A stretch of 21,964 nt of DNA from Acidobacteriota bacterium (lineage in GTDB: Bacteria; Acidobacteriota; Terriglobia; UBA7540): the NCBI GenBank assembly GCA_003165615.1, contig PLWR01000297.1:1-21964 (forward strand), read 5' to 3'. Shown piece by piece: positions 16,095-21,964 of this stretch (within the stretch, counting starts at the first letter, position 1; each line of letters begins with the position of its first letter). Below the pieces are notes generated by a model. The model was given only the letters and a program-made list of their open reading frames with translations. It ran no database searches and was not told where the DNA came from. The position numbers were made by a program, and so were the translations under genes.

Positions 16095-16853
16095 GAAAAT
16101 CTCTCTCTTGCTCGATTGTTGATTTCTCGCCACGCTGCGACGCATATCTGTAACCGCCGGACCAGAGGTCTATAGAGGCTGTGCAAGAATCACCCAATTC
16201 TGGGATCCTGAGCGAAGCGAAGGACCTCGGCAGTTCGCGAGGGCGATGAAAAGAGCAAACTACGGAGGTTCTTCGCCCACAATACGGGCTCAGAATGACA
16301 GCGACTATGAAGTCTTCCACAACTTCTTCATTCCCTCCCCTCCAGACCCGTGGTGAAATACTCGGGCTCGTCGATGTGAAACCTATATGAGCCATCGGAA
16401 GGTGTCAATGCTTCTTGACTCTTCGGTCAACCGACCGCATGATTTCCTGTCTTTGGCCGGGGCGATCTGCCCAAGTGACTCTTCGGATCGTGGAGCCTCA
16501 GATCGACATGTTGTCCATGCCAGCCGGGTAAATCGAACCACCTACGGCGCGAATTTCAGCAAATAGGACACGTGAGTGGCAAATGGTTCGGACGAATGGT
16601 CGAAAGGTGGCCCGTTTCGTGCTTTGTAATTCTGCAGAGGGGCAAAATCGGCTGTTCCGCCGCCCAACCAAGTTTATTGCGCTGCAAACGCATCTGACAA
16701 TTGCATCCAGCAGCGGTCAGGCGTATGTTATTCGGTCGGGGGATTTCGGCAAGTCCCGCTTAAACGTTCTGGTGCACACCTTCTGTTGGTGATTACACTC
16801 CAGGATGTTCAAAGACTCCACCCAAGGTAATTTTGTTTTTTAGGGAGAAAATA
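16095..16853. other. Spacer between divergent GH36-like and RraA-like genes, with a dispersed repeat
   Basis: I find no gene in these 759 bases; a 69-codon frame at 16583-16792 has no recognisable product. Around 16193-16308 lies an imperfect inverted pair: gggatcctgagcgaagcga, then aggttcttcgcccac and gggctcagaatgaca. It resembles the 'ggatcctgagcgaagcg' repeats scattered in many environmental genomes. Promoters for both divergent genes must lie here, but none is clear. A weak GG-N10-GC match at 16609-16625 is discussed among the rejected items. Confidence 0.5.
16193..16308. repeat. Imperfect inverted dispersed repeat
   Basis: The left part, ttctgggatcctgagcgaag, and the right part, ending gggctcagaatgaca, are imperfect reverse complements flanking about 60 bases. 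Known relatives are short non-coding repeats. No transposase is present. Confidence 0.4.
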
Positions 16854-17765
16854 ATGAAAAGAATGATGTTGAACATTGCCCTCTTGATGCTCGCCCTCGG
16901 CATGGCACTGCCGGGTTACGCACAACTGGGAATGTTTTCCAAAGAACAGCGCATTAATTTGACCCGCGCCTGGACCGGCGATCGATTTGAGGACGGCCGG
17001 CCTAAGGTTCCCGATTCTCTGCTCGACCAGATGAAGACCGTGGACGCGGAAGAGGCGTGGACCGTGCTGAAGAAGAACGGTTACAACAACCAGTTCGAAG
17101 GCGGGTGGCGCGTTATCAATGATGGCAGCGACCGCATGGTGGGCCGCGTCTTCACCGTCGTCTTCATGCCCAAGCGGCCGGACGTGGACGCGGTGATCCA
17201 GGAGCAGGGAAGGAAAGAAGGCGGAGTCGGAAACGAGAATTCGTGGCCCATCGATATGCTTGTGCCGGGCGACGTCATGGTGGTCGACCTGTTCGGGAAA
17301 ATCGAGTATGGCACCTATGCCGGCGACAATCTGGGCACCGCCATTTTCGCCCATTCCCACAACGGCCTGGTGGTGGAGGGCTCGGTGCGCGATCAGACCG
17401 GTATCCAACTGATCAAAGGATTTCGCGTCTTTGTAAAGGGCGTTGATCCCTCGGCCCTCAACGATGTCACACTCATGGGCATCAATGTGCCTATCCGCAT
17501 CGGCCGTACCACCGTGATGCCGGGCGACGTGGTGGTGAGCGACACCGAAGGCTTGACCTTCATCCCCCCCCAGCTTTGCAAGCGGATCGTGGAAGTGGCG
17601 ACGTTGATTCACTATGAGGACGAGTGGGGACACATGATGCTGCGCGAGGGCAAATTCCGCCCCGGCGAAATTGACGGGCTTTGGCCCAAGCCGATTTCGG
17701 ATGAATTCAATAAGTGGCTGGAGTCGAAGGGGACCACCGTCCGGTATACCAACGACTTGAAATAA
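16854..17765 (+). CDS. Exported RraA-like protein (HMG/CHA aldolase fold)
   Basis: The family includes cytoplasmic class II pyruvate aldolases (4-hydroxy-4-methyl-2-oxoglutarate type) and the RNase E inhibitor RraA, all with a swivelling beta-alpha fold. The 303-residue protein has the core at about 85-255: VIND near 87, PGDVMVVD, then GDNLGTAIFAHSHNG and VVEGSVRD at 157-180. R179 and D180 are the conserved pair that binds substrate and metal. Unusually, a clear signal peptide (1-23, ending GYAQ) precedes the domain, together with about 60 extra N-terminal and 45 extra C-terminal residues, against a usual length near 160-230. The start ATG at 16854 follows AGGGAG at six bases; an upstream TTG at 16833 would only lengthen the n-region. 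RNase control is excluded if it is exported. Its place between GH genes suggests a role in handling sugar-acid or ketoacid products, which is inference. Confidence 0.8.
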   Translation: MKRMMLNIALLMLALGMALPGYAQLGMFSKEQRINLTRAWTGDRFEDGRPKVPDSLLDQMKTVDAEEAWTVLKKNGYNNQFEGGWRVINDGSDRMVGRVFTVVFMPKRPDVDAVIQEQGRKEGGVGNENSWPIDMLVPGDVMVVDLFGKIEYGTYAGDNLGTAIFAHSHNGLVVEGSVRDQTGIQLIKGFRVFVKGVDPSALNDVTLMGINVPIRIGRTTVMPGDVVVSDTEGLTFIPPQLCKRIVEVATLIHYEDEWGHMMLREGKFRPGEIDGLWPKPISDEFNKWLESKGTTVRYTNDLK

Positions 17766-18275
17766 AGCAGTAGGCAGTAAGCAGTAAGCAGAAGGCAGCG
17801 AGGGTTTTTGCGAGTCCCGACAAGTCGGGATAGGCAGCGTGCGTATTATTAAGGAGACGGTGCTGATAACTGAATACTGACCAATAAGGAATACTGCCCT
17901 CGCCCCTTCGGGGTGAAGGGGATGTGTCGTTTTGAAATTACTGCCCTCGGTCACCGCGGCGACAGAGGGTGGCCCGCAACGGGTGAGGGGGTCAAAACTA
18001 TAGCGCGTAAGCCAATTCTGGCCCTCTATCACAAACCCGTAATTTTGCTCGTCTTCACAGCCACGACTTCGGGGGTGGGGTTTTCACTTTTGCATTTTGC
18101 CTTTTGCCCTTTGCCTTTTGACTTGCTCTTTCTGCTCCGCCGTGTTGTATCCAAGTTAGTGCTGGCCCCCTCTCCCCCCCGCAAAGAACGTCCGGGCGTA
18201 GCGCGGAATGCACATCCCCCCCAGCGAAGTTCCTAGACACTACCCGGCGTCACGCCCCAGGAAGGAAGAACCAAC
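17766..18275. other. Spacer between RraA-like and GH2 genes
   Basis: No gene is visible. It holds the seven-base repeat (17767-17801), two hairpins (tcccgac/gtcggga at 17815-17830 and ccccttc/gaagggg at 17903-17921) that could end transcription of the RraA-like gene, and a T-rich low-complexity array of ttttgcc-like units (about 18081-18120). AGGAAGGAAG (18259-18268) is the likely ribosome-binding site of the GH2 gene. I see no clear promoter. Confidence 0.55.
17767..17801. repeat. Seven-base tandem repeat, GCAGTAA-like, five units
   Basis: The units read gcagtag, gcagtaa, gcagtaa, gcagaag, gcagcga, starting directly after the stop of the RraA-like gene. Related GGCAGT units occur in inverted orientation near 11270-11310. 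Confidence 0.75.
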
Positions 18276-21200
18276 GTGAAAATCGACGACCCGCGTTTAA
18301 TCAATCGCCGTGGCCTTTTGAAGTGCTCAGCCGCCGCATTGGGCAGCGCACTGCTGGCAAGCAATAAGGGCATATTCGCGGCCTCTGATTCTGCCGGCGG
18401 CGCAAAACCTGGTCGCATCACCGTTGACCTCTCCGGCCCCGGCTGGAAACTTTGGCGCGACAAACAGGGTCTGTGGCGCAAGGACTCGCTCTACCTTCGG
18501 CATGAGGCCACGGGAACGGTCAAGCAAAATGATGACGCGGAGATTAGCGATCCGGAAAGGCCCGGGAAGTGGAAACTGTCGGACCTGCCCGCTGCTCCTC
18601 CCACAGGAGGATGGACGGCGCTCGAATCACACGTCGAGGCGGAGGTCTCCGTTCCCGGGACCGTGGAGCAATACCTTTGGGGCAAGGATGTTGACCCCGC
18701 ACTTGAGTCTTGGGGGGACTACATCGGAGTGAGCTGGTGGTGGCGCGAAATCACCGTCCCCTCACGCGCGGCGGAGAAGCGAGTGTTCCTCGACTTCGAA
18801 TCGGTCAACATGCGCGCTGAAATTTTCATCGATGAACAATTGGTGGGCTACGATTGCGTGGGTAACACTCCGTTCTCCGTCGAGGTCACTGATTTTGTGA
18901 AACCGGGCAAGGCTCAGCGCCTGGCGGTTCGCATCACCAAGCCCGGCGGCTTTCAGAGTTGGTCTGACAATCCCACGATCGTTTGGGGAGCGGAATTCTG
19001 GCGGCCGGGCTTTTCCCAGGTCTATGAGGATGGCTTGCAGTCGGTGAGCACGCCGGGAATCACCGTAAACGACGCGCGCGGGTTCGGCGGAATTCTCGGC
19101 GCGGTAAAATTGCGCATTGTGGACGCCGTTTACATCGAGGACTTTTTTTTGCTTAACAAGCCCTCAATGATTGATATAGACCCCCATGTGGTACTTACAA
19201 ATGTATCGGGGCGGAAGGCCACGGTAACCCTTCACCAGGAGATTCACGAGAAAGCCACCGGAAAACTCGTTTCTAGCGCGGAAAAAACCGGCGTGATTTT
19301 GTCTGGACGCACGACCGAGGTGGTGATGCCCGCCCACGTTCCTGGCGCAAAATTGTGGGACCCGCAGAATCCCCACCTTTACGAGTGCCGAATCCAGATG
19401 CAGGGCGGCATGCAGGGAGCCGATTCTGAATTCGCCGATGAGGTGCGGCAGACCTTCGGCTTCCGCTGGTTTGATGTCAGCGGAATCGGAACCGACGCCA
19501 CGTTCCGTCTGAACGGCAAGCGCATCGTCCTGCTCTCCGCCATCAGTTTTGGATTCTGGCCGGTCACCGGCGTCGTGCCGACGCCGGAGATGGCGAAGAA
19601 GCAGGTCAGCACCGCCAAGCGCTTGGGATTGAACATGCTGAATTTTCACCGCGCCATTGGGCAGCGGGTTGTTCTGGAGGAAGCCGACCAGCAGGGCTTG
19701 CTTTACCTGGAAGAGCCTGGCGGTTTCGAAGGCTTCAATGCCGACGCCTTTGGCTTCGCGCAAAACCGCGAAAAATTGCTGCGCATGATCAAGCGCGACC
19801 GCAGCCACCCCTCACTGATCATCTATAACATGGTGAACGAAAGCCAGTTTCGTGAGCTAGGGCCGACCGCACGCCAGCAGCGCGATGTGGAGGACGCGCA
19901 CCGGCTGGACCCCACCCGCATGTTGACGTGGACTTCCGGCGGCGGCGTGGGGGAACCCGGCAAGCCCTTCCCGGCCCGCTTGTGGATGAAGCCGGAGGAT
20001 ATGACGAAATACACCATCGGTGACTACGACGCGCACCAAACGCATTCGGCCACGGTGTATCTCGACGCCCTGTATTCAGGCCACGATTGTTTCTACAAAT
20101 ATTCACCTCGGGCCGGTGGCCAGCCGATTACTTACTGTGGCGACCAGGACGCGGGCGAGCTGATCTTTTGGGGCGAGGAGGGCTCCATCGGCACGCCGCC
20201 GCGGCTGCAGGCCATTCATGATTTCCACCGTCGCCCAGGGCAACTCAAGGGCTGGGGCGCAGACTTCTTTGAGCGCCAGTATCAAGGCTATGCCCGCTGG
20301 CTTAAACAACTGGGCATGGACCGATTCTTCACCGTCGACAGCCTGTGCCAAGCCATCGGCGAGAAGGAGTTTTACTATCACGGCCGGGTCATCGAGAACA
20401 TCAAAATCAACAATGTGACCGACGGGTACGTCGTCAACGGCTGGGAAAACGACAAAGACACCGTTTATTCCGGGCTGGTCGATCTGTACCGCAACCCCAA
20501 GACCGACAAAGTGGGGTTAATCGCGGACTATGCCCGCCCCCTCTACGTTGCCGTCAAGCTGCCCCACAAGATTGCCCACACGGGAGAATCGGTTACGGCC
20601 GATTTCTGGATGGTGAACGAGGTCGGCCTGCGAGGGCCGGCGCTTTTGAAGGTCGCCTTGGTGTCGCCCGAAGGGAAGACCAGCGAAGAACAGAGCTACC
20701 CCGTAACCATTTCCGGCGGTGACGTTTACGGGCAACTTCTGGCGCCGGAGGTGAAGTTCAAGATCGGACCGGACGCCGGCTACTACACCGTCTGGGCCGA
20801 ATTGACGCGCTCGACAGAATTAACCCGCGATTCGGTCATTTTGGCGAAGGGGCCGAAACTGAGCCGCGATTCGGCCATTCTGGCAAAAGAAGCAGAACTG
20901 CGCAACGGTTCGGTCAATTTGGCCAAGGGAGCGGAACCGGGCGGCGGTTCCGGCATTTTGGCGAAGGGTGAGGACAAAGTCTTCGTCGTCGACTGGAAAT
21001 CAGATAAATTGCCTGAGCATGGCGCGATCATGGACAATTCCGGCCAGACCGCCATGTTCATCTACAACCAGAAAGGCTTGCGCTTAGGCCCTTGGGGTCC
21101 CACGTCGAACTCACAAAAGGTAGATTATGTCATCATCGGCGACGGCGACTTTGCAAAAATCAATGGCCCCATCCTTGACCAGGTCGAGAATGATGGATTG

Positions 21201-21680
21201 ACCGCGATAGTCATCGGAAAGTCCCAAGCTGAAGCCTGGGCAAAAATGCTCGCGGACCGGGGCCGGATTTTCTTTGGCGGGGTTGAACCGTTACCTGCCG
21301 AGTGGAGGGGCGGCAGTTACTTCGCCGGGGAGAATCGATTGTTAACCGGCCTGCCCCAGACCTGCGTTTTCAACTGGGAATATCAGCTTCTGGCTGGTCA
21401 ACCCCGAGAGAATTACGACTTCGGCCTGCTCAAACATCCGCCCGCAAACAACGATGCCCTGGCCTTGCACATTACCGGCGCCAACATCGATCACGTGGTC
21501 GGCGCCCAGATTTTTGCCGATGATACCCTGGCCACCGGCGTGTGCGCCGTTCCCTATGGCAAAGGGGGCGTGCTGCTCTCGTCGCTCGACATCATTCCCT
21601 ATCTGAATTCCGAACTCCCCGAGGCGCACACCGTGCGCAAGTTGTTCTGCAACTTTTTGCGGTATGGGGTGGCCTCCTAA
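18276..21680 (+). CDS. Exported GH2 glycoside hydrolase with C-terminal amidotransferase-like domain
   Basis: GH2 enzymes are retaining beta-galactosidases, beta-mannosidases and beta-glucuronidases. In the 1134-residue protein the order is: a Tat-like signal (NRRGLLK at 10-16, then a hydrophobic stretch to about 36); a jelly-roll domain (about 150-226); an Ig-like domain (about 285-395, ending LWDPQNPHLYECRI); a TIM barrel (about 400-720); a further beta domain (about 744-845); a repeat-built linker (848-899); and a C-terminal region (about 915-1134, VDYVIIGDGD to the LLSSLDI strand) resembling the GATase-like domain found on some GH2 and GH42 enzymes. Glu522 in YNMVNES is the acid/base. Glu634 in FWGEEG is the likely nucleophile, with E635 in the position usually held by an aromatic. 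GTG at 18276 follows AGGAAGGAAG; no better start exists. Galactosidase specificity is suggested only by the neighbouring alpha-galactosidases. Confidence 0.87.
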   Translation: MKIDDPRLINRRGLLKCSAAALGSALLASNKGIFAASDSAGGAKPGRITVDLSGPGWKLWRDKQGLWRKDSLYLRHEATGTVKQNDDAEISDPERPGKWKLSDLPAAPPTGGWTALESHVEAEVSVPGTVEQYLWGKDVDPALESWGDYIGVSWWWREITVPSRAAEKRVFLDFESVNMRAEIFIDEQLVGYDCVGNTPFSVEVTDFVKPGKAQRLAVRITKPGGFQSWSDNPTIVWGAEFWRPGFSQVYEDGLQSVSTPGITVNDARGFGGILGAVKLRIVDAVYIEDFFLLNKPSMIDIDPHVVLTNVSGRKATVTLHQEIHEKATGKLVSSAEKTGVILSGRTTEVVMPAHVPGAKLWDPQNPHLYECRIQMQGGMQGADSEFADEVRQTFGFRWFDVSGIGTDATFRLNGKRIVLLSAISFGFWPVTGVVPTPEMAKKQVSTAKRLGLNMLNFHRAIGQRVVLEEADQQGLLYLEEPGGFEGFNADAFGFAQNREKLLRMIKRDRSHPSLIIYNMVNESQFRELGPTARQQRDVEDAHRLDPTRMLTWTSGGGVGEPGKPFPARLWMKPEDMTKYTIGDYDAHQTHSATVYLDALYSGHDCFYKYSPRAGGQPITYCGDQDAGELIFWGEEGSIGTPPRLQAIHDFHRRPGQLKGWGADFFERQYQGYARWLKQLGMDRFFTVDSLCQAIGEKEFYYHGRVIENIKINNVTDGYVVNGWENDKDTVYSGLVDLYRNPKTDKVGLIADYARPLYVAVKLPHKIAHTGESVTADFWMVNEVGLRGPALLKVALVSPEGKTSEEQSYPVTISGGDVYGQLLAPEVKFKIGPDAGYYTVWAELTRSTELTRDSVILAKGPKLSRDSAILAKEAELRNGSVNLAKGAEPGGGSGILAKGEDKVFVVDWKSDKLPEHGAIMDNSGQTAMFIYNQKGLRLGPWGPTSNSQKVDYVIIGDGDFAKINGPILDQVENDGLTAIVIGKSQAEAWAKMLADRGRIFFGGVEPLPAEWRGGSYFAGENRLLTGLPQTCVFNWEYQLLAGQPRENYDFGLLKHPPANNDALALHITGANIDHVVGAQIFADDTLATGVCAVPYGKGGVLLSSLDIIPYLNSELPEAHTVRKLFCNFLRYGVAS
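20817..20972 (+). repeat. Four in-frame 39-bp tandem repeats inside the GH2 gene
   Basis: Copies lie at 20817-20855, 20856-20894, 20895-20933 and 20934-20972, with no gaps. The protein unit is 13 residues: ELTRDSVILAKGP, KLSRDSAILAKEA, ELRNGSVNLAKGA, EPGGGSGILAKGE. The central S-x-x-LAK is kept in all copies. A partial copy (gaattgacgcgctcg) precedes the first. The copies differ by several bases each, so the expansion is not brand new. Confidence 0.93.
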
Positions 21681-21964
21681 CTCGAACGCGGGTTTACCCC
21701 GCCATGTGGCTTGATGCAGCGGCGGGTTTACCCCGCCATCTGCCGTGTCGCGTGAACCGCGACAGTGGCGACGCCCACTCCAGCGGAAGGGGGGGGCGGG
21801 CTTGCCCGACCTCGGGCACCCGATCGGGTGCCCCGCAAAAGGCCCATCGGCACGGAAACTTTAATTCATCTTTTCCCCTGAAAAGTCCGATAACCGATAG
21901 GGGGGAGTGTCGGGGGCACTGCGAGGGGGGCGGGCATGTTGCGCAGGCAGCACGTAGCGAGTCT
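21681..21964. repeat. Spacer after the GH2 gene with palindromic modules
   Basis: No gene is visible to the window end. cgcgggtttaccccgcc (21687-21703) and gcggcgggtttaccccgcc (21719-21737) belong to the family seen at 11152-11170. A hairpin tgtcgcg/cgcgaca follows (near 21747-21762). gggcacccgatcgggtgccc (21814-21833) is a perfect 20-base palindrome. Beyond it, tccgataaccgatag (21886-21900) is a short direct repeat of ccgata. These stems may terminate the GH2 transcript. Confidence 0.65.

Noticed and set aside
16609..16625. Sigma-54-like tggcccgtttcgtgct upstream of the RraA-like gene
   Set aside because: Spacing is right, but both elements are imperfect and it would leave a leader of more than 200 bases.
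17767..17801. CRISPR array
   Set aside because: The units are seven bases with no spacers. No other regularly spaced repeat exists in the window.
16809..18032. Minus-strand frame of 407 codons opposite the RraA-like gene
   Set aside because: It runs into repeat-rich spacer on one side and is His/Asp-rich in the way antisense shadows are. The plus frame has the RraA motif.
21886..21900. Sigma-28-like -10 box tccgataa followed by ccgatag
   Set aside because: It resembles GCCGATAA in seven of eight bases, but no TAAA element lies 15 bases upstream and no gene start is visible before the window ends.

Overview
The window reads as a fragment of a GC-rich, Gram-negative, soil-type genome. Acidobacteriota is the most likely phylum. 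This rests on general character: a PEP-CTERM protein, type VI secretion genes, several exported glycoside hydrolases (one with a Tat-like signal), and gene-poor spacers packed with short palindromic modules of the 'cgggtttaccccg' and 'ggttcgcgaacc' kind. No rRNA, tRNA or marker gene is present, so the assignment is an inference.

Layout. (1) 1-1112: the C-terminal part of an MmeI-like (class IIL) restriction-modification enzyme, cut off from its upstream part by an in-frame TAA at 15-17. (2) 1397-5617: a type VI secretion inner-membrane pair, tssL then tssM, translationally coupled. tssM is split by one in-frame TGA (4436-4438) exactly where the family has a conserved Trp; both halves are otherwise intact and in the same frame. 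(3) 5776-6585 (minus): a PEP-CTERM surface protein with a near-perfect sigma-54 -24/-12 promoter directly upstream. (4) 7308-8921 (plus) and 9263-10984 (minus): two large convergent exported proteins I do not recognise, a lipoprotein and a protein with a roughly 50-residue Gly-Thr/Gly-Pro linker. The lipoprotein has an 87-bp hairpin element upstream; the second protein has a weaker sigma-54-like site.

(5) 11301-21680: an exported carbohydrate block. It holds a GH97 enzyme with the residues of the retaining alpha-galactosidase type (minus), a GH36-like alpha-galactosidase (minus), an exported RraA-like protein (plus) and a large GH2 enzyme with a C-terminal amidotransferase-like domain and an internal four-copy 39-bp tandem repeat (plus). 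Two alpha-galactosidase-type enzymes beside a GH2 enzyme suggest breakdown of galactose-containing oligo- or polysaccharides outside the cytoplasm. No transporter or regulator lies in the window.

The spacers (1113-1396, 6586-7307, 8922-9262, 10985-11300, 13446-13709, 16095-16853, 17766-18275, 21681-21964) hold no convincing genes but many hairpins and short repeats. I found no CRISPR array, tRNA, rRNA, transposase or complete mobile element. The clearest points for follow-up are the single-codon break in tssM, the sigma-54/PEP-CTERM pairing, the in-frame repeat expansion in the GH2 enzyme, and the unrecognised exported pair next to the T6SS genes.
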